DNA of 64,000 nucleotides from Seohaeicola saemankumensis (GTDB lineage Bacteria > Pseudomonadota > Alphaproteobacteria > Rhodobacterales > Rhodobacteraceae): contig NZ_JAIUZI010000005.1 in assembly GCF_020171285.1 (NCBI RefSeq), forward strand, positions 180,423 through 244,422, written 5' to 3'. Shown piece after piece: positions 16,089 through 25,110 of this stretch. Position 1 is the first letter of the stretch. Every line of letters starts with the position of its first letter. The notes under the pieces were generated by a model, which was given only the letters and a program-made list of their open reading frames with translations, searched no databases and was not told the DNA's origin. Made by a program: the position numbers and the translations under genes.

Positions 16089-17177
16089 ATGACCAAGAGC
16101 AAAGAGGACGGCACTTCCAGCCACAGCCTTTCGAGAGCGCGCCACCAGGAAATCCGTGCACAACACAAGGCTGAAGTTGTCGATGCTCTTCCAGAAGCGA
16201 AACAGCCGACGGTGGTCATACTCGCGGGACAGCCAGGCGCCGGAAAGTCAGCTCTTCGAGCTCAGGCTTTACGCGATTTTCCCGTGAATGAGCCGCCGGT
16301 CGAAGTCGATATAGACGAACTTCGGAAAAGCCACGACGACTATGATCGGTTGTCGGTTGAGAACAACCGGTCTGCCGCTTCCCATGTTCAGGACGACGCT
16401 GGCCGCTGGGGCGACGAGTTAATCGAAGATGCTCGCGAGGGGCGGCGCAATGTGATCATCGACGGGACGTTGAAGTCACCAGAAAAGGCGGCGGTGCTCT
16501 GTGAGCGCTTCAAGAAAGATGGTTACCGTGTCGAGGTGCGCGCTATGGCCGTGCGTTATGAAGACAGCCAGTTGGGTGTCCACAAGCGTTATCATCAGGC
16601 CAAGGCGAATGGGAAGCAAGGGCGCTGGGTTCCAGAGCCCATCCATGACCAAGCGTATTCAGGAATTGAAGAAAGCCTCCAGCGGCTCCACAAAAGTGAG
16701 AGCGTCGATAGGATCGAGGTCCACGGTAGAACTCTGGACGGCTCAAGAGGCACTAGGTTGCTTTCTGCCGGAGGTCCCGGAGAAAGCGACCCGGTATCGG
16801 CTCTAAACGCCGAGCGCACTCGACCACGCACGGTTGAGGAACAGGCGTCCTATGAATATGATATGCAAGCGGTTCGGGACATGATCTTGGAGCAGGACAA
16901 GGATCTCAAAGAGCCCGAGAACCAGATTTTTTTCGAACGGGTGCAAGAACTTGAACTCAATCAAACCCGAATACCGAGAACAGATGGAAGCCGCCCTGCT
17001 AGCAGCGAAGTGAATTTCGGAACTCAAGGAAAAACTACGCGCCGCGTCCAAGCTGAGTGGGATGAACTTGATAAATCAGCGGGCATGGAGATCGGGCCAA
17101 GATCGACCGGAACTGGTATCGACAAAGGTGATCGTCGTGGGCTGGGTCCGCAGTCTGATTTGGCGAAGTCGCGGTAA
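16089..17177 (+). CDS. Zeta-toxin-family kinase with extra C-terminal domain
   Basis: 362 aa. The Walker A motif GQPGAGKS is near 48-55, followed by VDIDELRKSHDDY and IIDGTLKSPEKA, the zeta/PezT pattern. Zeta toxins phosphorylate UDP-N-acetylglucosamine and block peptidoglycan synthesis. The kinase core ends near 215; about 140 residues follow that plain zeta toxins lack. This extension is polar and contains VQAEWDELDKSAG near 319-331 and a basic KSR end, a motif shared with the 147-aa protein two genes upstream. A coupling-protein ATPase lies convergent just downstream, so delivery of this toxin by that machine is an attractive inference. Confidence 0.85.
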   Translation: MTKSKEDGTSSHSLSRARHQEIRAQHKAEVVDALPEAKQPTVVILAGQPGAGKSALRAQALRDFPVNEPPVEVDIDELRKSHDDYDRLSVENNRSAASHVQDDAGRWGDELIEDAREGRRNVIIDGTLKSPEKAAVLCERFKKDGYRVEVRAMAVRYEDSQLGVHKRYHQAKANGKQGRWVPEPIHDQAYSGIEESLQRLHKSESVDRIEVHGRTLDGSRGTRLLSAGGPGESDPVSALNAERTRPRTVEEQASYEYDMQAVRDMILEQDKDLKEPENQIFFERVQELELNQTRIPRTDGSRPASSEVNFGTQGKTTRRVQAEWDELDKSAGMEIGPRSTGTGIDKGDRRGLGPQSDLAKSR

Positions 17178-17184
17178 TTGATGG

Positions 17185-17601
17185 CTACGGGGAATTCAAC
17201 TTATGAGGCCATAATCTAATTGCACAACCAGACCGACTATCCGATCCGATGATTTCTTCATTATGCAAATTTATCTCAAACGAACTAAACTCACCTGTCA
17301 CACTTTCAAGTCTTATGATGCCTTGAGACTGCAGCATAAGATACTTTGTTTGTTTTTTCCGCGTGCCAAAGTACTCTTCGTACAAAGCCACTCGCTTATC
17401 TGGGTCCTCAAAGGCAAGTGAAACAACTACTGCCCAAAGCAAATTGCCTTGGGGATCTCTGCACGTTACATATCCACCATACTCGTCCGCAAGCACGAAT
17501 TGATTGGTATTCGTTTGATTTTCCGTAAACTGCGCTGAAACTGTCGAAGGCGAAATCCCCAACGAAACTGTAAGAATTGTTCCTATAAGTGCTTTGGTCA
17601 T
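17185..17601 (-). CDS. Small secreted QF-type protein 1
   Basis: 138 aa from ATG 17601. Signal peptide 1-23 ends VSA, giving a mature N-terminus QFTENQ. The mature protein has three Cys; CRDPQG and a late SGCAIRLW flank a beta-rich stretch. It is the last gene of the minus-strand operon after the coupling ATPase. Five other secreted proteins in the cluster share the A/S-QF junction. No enzyme motif is visible; a structural or surface role is inferred. Confidence 0.65.
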   Translation of the reverse strand: MTKALIGTILTVSLGISPSTVSAQFTENQTNTNQFVLADEYGGYVTCRDPQGNLLWAVVVSLAFEDPDKRVALYEEYFGTRKKQTKYLMLQSQGIIRLESVTGEFSSFEINLHNEEIIGSDSRSGCAIRLWPHKLNSP

Positions 17602-17716
17602 TTGAAGTACATCCACGAAAACGTTTGGTGCAAAAAACTTCTCCCAGCATCGATTTGAGCGCCAAGGTACCACCATCCTGCCAGCAGGATGATCGCAATG
17701 AATACCAGCCTAACGA

Positions 17717-19687
17717 TCAAGGTTTTTCCTTTTCAACAATAGGATGTACTCTCCAACGCATACGCTCCATACGCACATTTGAGCGCGCGGCGAGATGCCC
17801 AATAGTTTCTGCATAGTCTACGCTATCCTCTAGAGACGGCACAGCTAGCGTTGCGAATTCTTCTTGTTTAACAAATTCTTGGTACTGATCCGAGCTGCTG
17901 AGACTAACCGCGCCGCCAGTTTCACGCATTCCGCGACCAACACTCACTGTAGTACCGCCAAGATTTTCGATCTGTTTTCCAAACAGCGCCGAAGAGTAGC
18001 TGTTGGTATCTTCGTCAGTGTTACGAAGGAAAAGTTTCGTAGCGCAGTTTGTTAATAGACTCTTAACATGCTCCCGCTGTGAGACTTGCTTGAGAAGCGC
18101 ATTTAGATCTTGAAATGCAACAATATTAGCGTGATTTGATTGCCGTGTTCGCTCGAAGTTATCTGAGTCTCCTTGCCGCTGGCCGACAGTAAAGAATGAT
18201 TGAAATTCATCACAAAGAAAGAAGCTTGGCCGTTCCTTCTCAAGTCGCTCCTGCTTCAATACTTCATGAAAAAACTCGATCTTAATAAATGTACAGATAA
18301 CACGGGAGATCACGGGTAGGTTTGCGATAGGAGCATTGACGTATAAGATTAAGCTGCGATCTAGGACTTCAGAAAGTGTGAACTCCGACTCTCCAGAAAA
18401 CAGTGTGTCGTACGGTTCCTCGGTAAAATCGCTCAACATATCTGAAACAAACAGCCGCACAGATTGTTTGGTTTTTTCTGGCATAGGTATCCAGTAGTCC
18501 CGAAAGTAGTCCGACATCTTCTGCACCTGGGTTGACGTGGAGAAGACTTCGTTTGATATTAGTTTTCTCAAATCTAAGAGGACATTATCTCTCATTGCGG
18601 CATTGTAGATTTCTGCTAGTGAGATTGGCGATTTTGGTTTGGCAAAGCGGTTCAAAACGATGATATTTCGAATAAGCTCGGTAGCTTGCCCAACCCAGAT
18701 CCGATCGTCGCTAGAGCTTTCGGCAATCGTTTGACTCACAGCGGCGAAACGTCCAGCGATTTCTAGCGCAGATTCCTTGCTATCAGCTGGGTTCCAACGA
18801 ACCGATGTCTTCGGGTTCATTAGGTCCAGAACAACTAGGTCGTTTTCACGCCCATATTTGCGGCAGAGAGTAATGATCTTGTTTTGAAAATCGCCTTTTG
18901 GATCAAGAATTAAGCCTGAGCATCGAGCCCTGGTATTGGCGGATGATCCGATGAGACCGTCCAAGATAGCGTTTAGGACGCAGACTGTTTTTCCACTGCC
19001 GGACATGCCGAATATTGCTGTATTCTTGTAGAAGTCCGACCATTTCCAGACCTCGCCCCCGGCACGGAAAGTATAAGGTGACAGAACCTCGACCGGCGGG
19101 CTTGCAGCCTGTTCGCGCAGACGAGCACTGTAGTCGCTATCACGAAGTCTACCATTTTCTGCCTTGAGTTCGTTGTCTGCTAGCCGCTTGTACTCGATTG
19201 CCTCTCTTAGTTCGCGTAGGGTAAAAAGGGCCCAGACCGGAAGGGCAGTCCAAGTTAGAAATGATAGCCACCCCAAGTGCGACTGATAAGGAGCCAAGAC
19301 GGATAGCTGAGGCCAGCTTCCCAAGACGGATAGCGCCCAGAAACCTGCGGCTAGGGTAGCCACTCGACCTATCCCCCCAACGTATCTGGACTTGCGAGCT
19401 GAAAAACGTTCTACCGATTTCTTTATCGGCGGAGACGCATCCCCATATTTCCAACGTAAATTCGTCGAGAGAAATCGCTCGTATGTGCCAGTAAGGCTCC
19501 AAGTTGAAGATGCCAGGCATCCAAAAAAAGCTATCACAAGGCCAAGGCGAATAATCGATCTATCGTGGCTTAATTGTGGGGCAAGGTAATGAATAACAAA
19601 ACATAGCACCAGCGACCCCCAAAAGCTTGAGTAAAACGCAATATTCGCTTCATTCATCTCAGTCTCGCTCGGTGGAACCATCTTCAT
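17717..19687 (-). CDS. TraG/VirD4-type coupling ATPase
   Basis: 656 aa. Four hydrophobic segments occupy about 17-158, then a soluble ATPase domain. Walker A is GMSGSGKT at 227-234. LILDPKGDF (259-267) is the block characteristic of type IV coupling proteins, and Walker B is FFLCDEFQSFF (489-499). A TraM-recognition-like C-terminal segment is present. Coupling proteins feed DNA or protein substrates into a secretion channel at the inner membrane. No relaxase, VirB4 or other VirB protein is visible, so it probably serves something other than conjugation. The start lies two bases after the previous stop. Confidence 0.85.
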   Translation of the reverse strand: MKMVPPSETEMNEANIAFYSSFWGSLVLCFVIHYLAPQLSHDRSIIRLGLVIAFFGCLASSTWSLTGTYERFLSTNLRWKYGDASPPIKKSVERFSARKSRYVGGIGRVATLAAGFWALSVLGSWPQLSVLAPYQSHLGWLSFLTWTALPVWALFTLRELREAIEYKRLADNELKAENGRLRDSDYSARLREQAASPPVEVLSPYTFRAGGEVWKWSDFYKNTAIFGMSGSGKTVCVLNAILDGLIGSSANTRARCSGLILDPKGDFQNKIITLCRKYGRENDLVVLDLMNPKTSVRWNPADSKESALEIAGRFAAVSQTIAESSSDDRIWVGQATELIRNIIVLNRFAKPKSPISLAEIYNAAMRDNVLLDLRKLISNEVFSTSTQVQKMSDYFRDYWIPMPEKTKQSVRLFVSDMLSDFTEEPYDTLFSGESEFTLSEVLDRSLILYVNAPIANLPVISRVICTFIKIEFFHEVLKQERLEKERPSFFLCDEFQSFFTVGQRQGDSDNFERTRQSNHANIVAFQDLNALLKQVSQREHVKSLLTNCATKLFLRNTDEDTNSYSSALFGKQIENLGGTTVSVGRGMRETGGAVSLSSSDQYQEFVKQEEFATLAVPSLEDSVDYAETIGHLAARSNVRMERMRWRVHPIVEKEKP

Positions 19688-19689
19688 AA

Positions 19690-21525
19690 TTATGGCTCAG
19701 CAAGACTTATAATTTCGGACACTGCACGTTCGGCCGCTTCAGATACCGCCTCACGCGCAAGGGATGGAGCGTCGTTTCCAGCGGCAGTGCCTTCTACCCG
19801 TGGCACAGAAATAGTTTCACCGGAAACAAGCCAACGTGCGGCGATAGAAAGTTCAACTTCTGCGGTGTCGAGACTTGTCCCTGAAAACTGCACCCTTTTG
19901 TCTGTCACCTCAGACAGAGAGAGAACCATATCCACGGCCGCACGCTCAAGTGCTTCCACCAGTTCGAAGCCTTGGTTTCTCAGTTCTCGCTCCAACACCG
20001 AGAGGGCCAGAGAGTGAAGATCATCCGCTTTGGATGATCTAACGTAAATAGGAACATCATGCGTAAGAGCGCCTTCTCTTGAGGCCAGAGTGATTTGCCG
20101 TGCTTCGGTAAGCCGAGTGTATGCGCGAACATCTTCATCTGACATCCGCTCTTGATCGAATTCCGTAAGCGTGTCGTGCGTTTGGATAACATCGTCTCCT
20201 AGTGTCGATGGTCCACCCGCGTCGATTCTCGCTATTGTCTCGTGAAGATCACGAATACGACGGTCACTTTGCTCAAGAAGATTGATGGCCTGGTCGGCTA
20301 ATGCGAACGCGGCGTTTGCGCTGGCGCCTAAAGCCTGTTCAACGCCGTAGGTGCGCGCCGCAGACGCTAGATCACGGATCCGTTCCATCTCTTCAGGAGG
20401 TGAGTCTGCTAAGCTGATCCCTTGTACCGCAGCGACGAGATCTTCGAGCGCAAACCGAGAAGCAGTCTCTTTGGCTTGTTCAATTAGAGACGTTTGGACG
20501 CTGCTTGCACGCGCGATATCGAGATCGGTTAGTGCACTAAGCGCGGAAATGAGCTCGGCCCGACTGGAAGCGTCTACAGTTGGAGAGCCTTGCAGCGCGG
20601 TGCCAACTTCTTCCAAGCGTCGATTGCTTGCAGCGAGTGCAGTGTTCGCCCGCTCTGCCCGCTCAAGTAGAGGCCTGGCTTGCGGGCTAAGACGAGAGCG
20701 ATCCAGTGCTGTGAGATTGGAAGCTGATGCCAAGCGTTCAAGACCTTCAGGTGTGGACACATCCTCTTCATCAAGGGCTTCAAGATCGGCAATTCGCTGG
20801 TCACTCGCCTCAATTGTGGCAATGGCTCCGTCTCCGGCTGCAACGGCGGCGTCACTCAACCCCCACCGTTCCCGGGTCTCATCAAAAGGCAGCATTCGTT
20901 CTCGCGCGCGGGCCAGTTCTTCGACTATTGCCGCTGAAGCGTCCCTGCGGCTGACCTCGTAGGCATTTAGAAGTCGAGCGAAACGAGTTTCTGAAGCGTC
21001 AAAGTCGCTGCTACAGGATTGCGCCGTTACGAGTTTCTGCTCTCCATCTTGGAAACAGTCCGCATACGCATAGTCGCTGGCTTCAAACTCGTCGAGCGCT
21101 CCATGCATTCGGACACAGCGTTCTCCTAGCCGCTGTTCCAGACTTGCAGCGTCTACCTGCGTCAGGAACTGTCGAAACCGTGACAATACTGGTGAAGGTA
21201 TACCGCCTTGGGCTGGAAGTTGTTGAAAGGAACTCTGCACATTCGACGGTACCGAGCCTGAAGGCGATACTACAATCGGTGCTTGTACGGAGACTTGCCC
21301 TTGAGGTCCACACTGCTGGGATAATGCGCGGCTAGATGGCGTCCCAATTCCTGCCGGTCCTGGAGTGGCTGTGTTGGTCCCGCCTGGACTAGATGGTCCC
21401 GCTTGTCGCGTTGCTGAGCCGCCAGACATTAAAGCAAGGACGGTCGACACCGCAGCACAAATTACTACGGCCCGCCAAGGCAAAGACCTCGTCCACAGAT
21501 CTACGGTCGTTTGCCCTACGCTCAC
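19690..21525 (-). CDS. Membrane-anchored periplasmic coiled-coil protein
   Basis: 611 aa. One N-terminal transmembrane segment (about 17-34) is followed by a Gly/Pro/Ser linker (35-75), a Cys-containing region (about 72-170, with five or more Cys) and a long helical Ala/Glu/Leu/Arg-rich stretch (170-470) with repeats of the type ASDQRIADLEALDEED and QSDRRIRDLHE. The last 120 residues look like an alpha/beta domain (LERELRNQGFELVEAL, then SIAARWLVSGETISVPR), somewhat reminiscent of CsgG/LptE-like envelope domains. Topology suggests a strut spanning the periplasm. It sits between the CbbX-like AAA+ and coupling-ATPase genes. The family is not recognised. Confidence 0.6.
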   Translation of the reverse strand: MSVGQTTVDLWTRSLPWRAVVICAAVSTVLALMSGGSATRQAGPSSPGGTNTATPGPAGIGTPSSRALSQQCGPQGQVSVQAPIVVSPSGSVPSNVQSSFQQLPAQGGIPSPVLSRFRQFLTQVDAASLEQRLGERCVRMHGALDEFEASDYAYADCFQDGEQKLVTAQSCSSDFDASETRFARLLNAYEVSRRDASAAIVEELARARERMLPFDETRERWGLSDAAVAAGDGAIATIEASDQRIADLEALDEEDVSTPEGLERLASASNLTALDRSRLSPQARPLLERAERANTALAASNRRLEEVGTALQGSPTVDASSRAELISALSALTDLDIARASSVQTSLIEQAKETASRFALEDLVAAVQGISLADSPPEEMERIRDLASAARTYGVEQALGASANAAFALADQAINLLEQSDRRIRDLHETIARIDAGGPSTLGDDVIQTHDTLTEFDQERMSDEDVRAYTRLTEARQITLASREGALTHDVPIYVRSSKADDLHSLALSVLERELRNQGFELVEALERAAVDMVLSLSEVTDKRVQFSGTSLDTAEVELSIAARWLVSGETISVPRVEGTAAGNDAPSLAREAVSEAAERAVSEIISLAEP

Positions 21526-21534
21526 AGTAAGTCC

Positions 21535-22455
21535 TCAAAGGTGATCTGCATAATATCGGATATCATCCACTTCGATGCGCATCAGCTCTTCATCTGACAA
21601 CTCTGATATGTCATCCAAGTCATCCAGACTCTCAGCAATTCTCTCCGCTTGGATTGGCTGCAACGCCTCGAAGAACTGACGGACCTCGCGCGCATTGCCA
21701 AAATTTTCGTCAGCATTTTGCGCGAGATCATCGACGATTTTCTGCGCTTCATCTCGAGCATCGCTGGCCAAGGTAAAGCCGTTCTTTGAGATCAACGACT
21801 CAAAGATCGCGAAGAGCTCGGCGCCACTATAGGATGGAAATTCGATGGTTCGGGATATGCGTGATTTCAGGCCGGGATTCGATTCAACAAACCATCGCAT
21901 TTTCGTGTCATAACCAGCAAAGATGCAGACCAGTCGATCGCGGTAATCTTCCATCAGCTTGAGTAGGGTGTCGATTGCTTCTTGACCATATGGGTCGGTC
22001 TTGGCCATCTCCCCGCCCCCGCCTGCAAGAGTATAGGCTTCATCAACAAAGAGAACTCCATCGAGTGCGTCCTTGACCTTGTCGTGAACAATACGCGCCG
22101 TATCTCCCAAATGAGTTCCAACGAGTTGGGAGCGATCTACCTCAATAAGCTTGTCCTTTCGGAGCAGCTTGAGCTCATACAGAAGCCGACCGACGAACCT
22201 TGCAACGGTGGTCTTTCCAGTGCCCGGAGGACCAGTGAAGACCATGTGAAAAGTCAGGTTCGAGATTTTCAAGTCACGCTCTTTCTTGAGCGCAACCACT
22301 CTCGCAAAGTCAACGATCCGGAATATCTCGTCCTTTACTGGATCCAGACCGATCAAGCTATCCAATTCCCGAAGAATTGGCTCCAATCCATCGCCTCGTT
22401 TGGGCCGTGCTGCGCGCTCACTTCTGCGTCTGGCCCGAAAATCTTGTTCCATCAT
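21535..22455 (-). CDS. CbbX/SpoVK-like AAA+ ATPase
   Basis: 306 aa, cytosolic. Walker A GPPGTGKT is at 75-82, and Walker B GVLFVDEAYTL follows near 133. The LIGLDPVKDEI segment before the ATPase core, and the sensor-type residues after SRISRTIEFP, place it in the CbbX/SpoVK group, which also includes the EccA ATPases of type VII secretion. Rubisco genes are absent, so a CbbX rubisco-activase role is unlikely. The acidic C-terminus (DDLDDISELSDEEL) is unusual. It is three bases from the membrane AAA+ gene upstream, so the two may form a pair. Confidence 0.83.
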   Translation of the reverse strand: MMEQDFRARRRSERAARPKRGDGLEPILRELDSLIGLDPVKDEIFRIVDFARVVALKKERDLKISNLTFHMVFTGPPGTGKTTVARFVGRLLYELKLLRKDKLIEVDRSQLVGTHLGDTARIVHDKVKDALDGVLFVDEAYTLAGGGGEMAKTDPYGQEAIDTLLKLMEDYRDRLVCIFAGYDTKMRWFVESNPGLKSRISRTIEFPSYSGAELFAIFESLISKNGFTLASDARDEAQKIVDDLAQNADENFGNAREVRQFFEALQPIQAERIAESLDDLDDISELSDEELMRIEVDDIRYYADHL

Positions 22456-22458
22456 TGG

Positions 22459-23598
22459 CTATTCCATCTCTTCGTCTGCTATTCTGATTGCTTCACGACC
22501 GATGACTCGCTTTCGCGCCTTCTCTTCGAAATCTTCCGTCGTGATTTCGACCAGTTTCTCGCTCGCTCGCCTACAGGCGATTGCATTGTCAAAGTTCGGT
22601 GTTTTGCGATCGCGCAAGTCTGACAGCATCCGCCTCGCTGCGGTTTCCGCATCCTCAGACTCAATGTGCCAGTCAGCGTTGCCCAATTCCGATTCGAGTA
22701 CCGCAAGTAGGCCTTCATCATCCAAGTTTTCGAGAACCACTTCGCGACACGCCAGCTTTCCGAGCCACCTGGAATGCTGTGCGTCCTCCTTGAGCCTGCC
22801 CAACGTTTCGACGGACATGGTCGCAACAACAAGCGTGTTGTCGGGCGTGTCTGATGCGGTTTCGACGAGAGTCATTCCAAAGTCGCTACCTAGCGTATCT
22901 GCGGCTCCATAGGGGTCATCGGCAAGCAGCCATTCGGCGTCGTCTATCAGCAGTGTTCCTTTCTTGGCAGATTTGACCTTGCTGCGCGCGAGCTCTACGG
23001 CGGACGCAAATTCTCCAGTTCGAAGATCGGTGGGGCGGACAGTAACGACACTGGCCGTCTTGGCCGCTCCGACACCAGCGAGGAGATTGGCCAACGTACG
23101 GGCTAAGGTTGTCTTTCCGACCCCTCTGGGTCCTGCGATCATTATGATCGATGCAGGAGCGCTGGAACCGAACGGGTTCTCAGGATTCTCCCTTGCCGGC
23201 GCAACGATACGTTGTGCGATGATCTCTTTCGCCGCGTCGTTCCCGTGAAGAGCCGCCAAGGACTGTTGGGCTTTCGCAAATAGGGCTTGTCGCTCACTCT
23301 CGTCGAGTTCGCCAGGGGGCGCCATCGTCCGCTCAGAGGAAGAGCCATTGTCTGGCCCCGAAAGCGCCTTGCGATTTGCAAGAAACCCGAGAACTCCTGA
23401 GACGCCAGTGACGCGCGCCAATGCGTTTACCCATCCCTGATCATAGACCCATGTGAGCAGCGCAACCGACCAGAACGCAATTGCGGCCGAAACGAATACC
23501 GCAGAAGAAACCATTCCAACGAATTGGAAGAGCAACAGTCCAACAAGGAAAATGGCTGCAATCCGAAGCGGCAATGGGATGGCACGGAACGACTTCAT
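22459..23598 (-). CDS. Membrane-anchored AAA+ ATPase
   Basis: 379 aa from ATG 23598. Two transmembrane segments lie within 10-52, and a linker precedes the AAA+ core. Walker A is GPRGVGKT near 156-163 and Walker B is GTLLIDDAEWLL. The core has a Clp-N/RuvB-like layout with LGDLSD-like sensor positions replaced. The frame is also open to a TTG at 23676, but its AGGAG is immediately adjacent, so ATG 23598 is preferred. That ATG overlaps the stop of a 24-codon leader. It likely works with the CbbX-like ATPase next to it on an envelope substrate. Confidence 0.78.
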   Translation of the reverse strand: MKSFRAIPLPLRIAAIFLVGLLLFQFVGMVSSAVFVSAAIAFWSVALLTWVYDQGWVNALARVTGVSGVLGFLANRKALSGPDNGSSSERTMAPPGELDESERQALFAKAQQSLAALHGNDAAKEIIAQRIVAPARENPENPFGSSAPASIIMIAGPRGVGKTTLARTLANLLAGVGAAKTASVVTVRPTDLRTGEFASAVELARSKVKSAKKGTLLIDDAEWLLADDPYGAADTLGSDFGMTLVETASDTPDNTLVVATMSVETLGRLKEDAQHSRWLGKLACREVVLENLDDEGLLAVLESELGNADWHIESEDAETAARRMLSDLRDRKTPNFDNAIACRRASEKLVEITTEDFEEKARKRVIGREAIRIADEEME

Positions 23599-23669
23599 CG
23601 GTAGAAGCGATTTCTGTGGCAAAACACTGAAATGTGGAAATACGACGGCAGACGGAAGCAAGTTTTCAT
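23595..23669 (-). CDS. 24-aa leader ORF coupled to membrane AAA+ gene
   Basis: ATG 23669 has AGGAG seven bases upstream, the best ribosome binding site in this junction. It encodes 24 residues (MKTCFRLPSYFHISVFCHRN and four more) and its TGA overlaps the ATG of the AAA+ gene as ATGA. This is the geometry of a translational-coupling leader. Alternatively it is an accident of a frameshift at the junction. It is too short to judge by codon use. Confidence 0.35.
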   Translation of the reverse strand: MKTCFRLPSYFHISVFCHRNRFYR

Positions 23670-23672
23670 GGC

Positions 23673-24167
23673 TCAACTCCTAGAGCGCGTCAAAATGATT
23701 AGACCACAGAAAGAGCGATTGTCGAGTTCAACTTTTGTGTCGACAAGGTAGAGCGTAGATGTATCCACGACTTGCGCGACATAGTTTACGGGCTTCGATC
23801 TTCCACCTATGCGAAACAGCTCATTTGTGATTGATTTAATAAGAGCTTTGCCCTCTTGATACTGCTTTCCATCTCGAGATTTTCGAAATTTTGCAAATTT
23901 TTCATTGTTTTCCGAGAAAATCTCAAGGGCAAAGGCGCCGGAAGCTTCATGTGATTTTGAGTCGCAATAAAAGGATCCCGACCAAGTCCCGTGTATCGTG
24001 CCTTGACTGAGCGCCGAAAGCCCGAATGGATTTTCAAGGTCGCGCGTTTCGCCTTGCACTACTTCGTTAGCAAATTGTGCGGCAACTTGTTGGGAAAAAA
24101 CAACAAAAACAGCCAGAGCCATAAAACTCAGCGAAGAAAGGTTAGGCCTCGATGATTCGAAGTACAA
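23673..24167 (-). CDS. Small secreted QF-type protein 2
   Basis: 164 aa from a TTG start (AGGGAG upstream); an in-frame ATG at 24122 would shorten the leader. The signal peptide ends QQVAA, leaving mature QFANEV. The body has GTWSGSFYCDSK near the middle and a C-terminal RSFCGLIILTRS, so a beta domain closed by a Cys pair is likely. The same two blocks recur in the proteins at 27681 and 26380. Its stop overlaps the upstream-most frame of the AAA+ gene, so it belongs to the minus-strand operon. Confidence 0.65.
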   Translation of the reverse strand: MYFESSRPNLSSLSFMALAVFVVFSQQVAAQFANEVVQGETRDLENPFGLSALSQGTIHGTWSGSFYCDSKSHEASGAFALEIFSENNEKFAKFRKSRDGKQYQEGKALIKSITNELFRIGGRSKPVNYVAQVVDTSTLYLVDTKVELDNRSFCGLIILTRSRS

Positions 24168-24182
24168 TGTAGTTCTCCCTCT

Positions 24183-24893
24183 TTAGAGCCCCTGTGTGAC
24201 GGGAAGGTTTAAAGTATCGCCCGGCGCCATCGTCGGCCATGCGATCTGTGTAGCGCCCGACTCCAGCGCGATCGTTATACCTCCTCCGCCATCCCGAACG
24301 CCGGTGACGACGACATTGCCATCTGCAGGGTACGGTATTGCGATCGTGGTCTTGGCGTTCAGCGCCATCACTTCGATCGGGAATGATGCCGTACTCTCAA
24401 AACGCAGGATGTCTCCGTCTTCAGCGTGAGTATCCCATAGGGTAAGCCACGCGAGCTTCACGCGACCCGAGTCGATATCCGACCGAAGCTGCTCGCGTTG
24501 TTCTTTGCTGACCGTGTCCGGCATACCCGCTATGGCTGTTTCGATGTCCTCGGCGGACACTCGGCTTAGCGCGAGGCCGGGAGACGCGACGAGGGTCTGG
24601 TAAGCTGCAGTCCGATCCTGCATCTCCGCGTTCGTGACGTTATCGGCTGCGGGGCCACCATCAAAAGCGAGAAACCCAGCTAAAGCCAAAGCGGCGAAGC
24701 TACCCAAGGCTGCAAGTGGCTTCCAGCCGAAACCGCCGCCACCCGAACCAGCTGGACCCACACCGCGGGAGCCGCCGTAGCCACCCGAACCGCCATCGCC
24801 GCCGTCATGTCCTCCAGTTCTGCCCGGGTTGCGAGGGTGCGGCTGTTTTCGCGTACGTTGCCTCACGCGCTCACGAGGGGGCTGATCCGACAA
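24183..24893 (-). CDS. Gly-rich, single-pass membrane protein opening the minus operon
   Basis: 236 aa from TTG 24893, with GAGGAG eight bases upstream. The N-terminus is basic (RERVRQRTRKQPHPR), then a Gly-rich stretch (28-56), one transmembrane segment (about 60-76) and a periplasmic domain of 160 residues with a helical half and a beta half (TTIAIPYPADGNVVVTGVRD). It is the first gene of the operon running through the two AAA+ proteins, the coiled-coil protein and the coupling ATPase. The topology suits an inner-membrane adaptor. The family is not recognised. Confidence 0.6.
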   Translation of the reverse strand: MSDQPPRERVRQRTRKQPHPRNPGRTGGHDGGDGGSGGYGGSRGVGPAGSGGGGFGWKPLAALGSFAALALAGFLAFDGGPAADNVTNAEMQDRTAAYQTLVASPGLALSRVSAEDIETAIAGMPDTVSKEQREQLRSDIDSGRVKLAWLTLWDTHAEDGDILRFESTASFPIEVMALNAKTTIAIPYPADGNVVVTGVRDGGGGITIALESGATQIAWPTMAPGDTLNLPVTQGL

Positions 24894-25046
24894 TCTCTTT
24901 TCTCCTCAAACAGCTAATCAGAAGTGCACTAACAACGTCGCAGGCCACTAAACGGTAGCCGACACTAGGCTCACACGACAAGCAGAGATGACGCCCTGGC
25001 ACGTTAACCGAAGCGGGAATCTTGTTTTTCTTCGCGATTTCCGGCG

Positions 25047-25074
25047 TTGACCAGCTAGAATCCACCGGTAGGAT
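25047..25074 (+). promoter_or_regulatory. Sigma-70-like promoter for the plus-strand secreted-protein operon
   Basis: TTGACC at 25047-25052 and TAGGAT at 25069-25074 are separated by 16 bases, about 30 bases upstream of the first start codon and its AGGAG. It lies in the 208-bp divergent gap between the two operons of the cluster, where a promoter is expected. It is close to consensus but not exact. Confidence 0.4.
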
Positions 25075-25110
25075 AGTCGCCATTCTGAGGAGCTAAGGGT
25101 AGTGTGCGAC

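Noticed and set aside
17717..19687. Conjugation module
   Set aside because: Only a coupling-type ATPase is present. I found no relaxase, VirB4 or pilus gene in the window.
21535..22455. CbbX rubisco activase
   Set aside because: The fold matches but no rubisco or Calvin-cycle gene is near; a general AAA+ call is safer.
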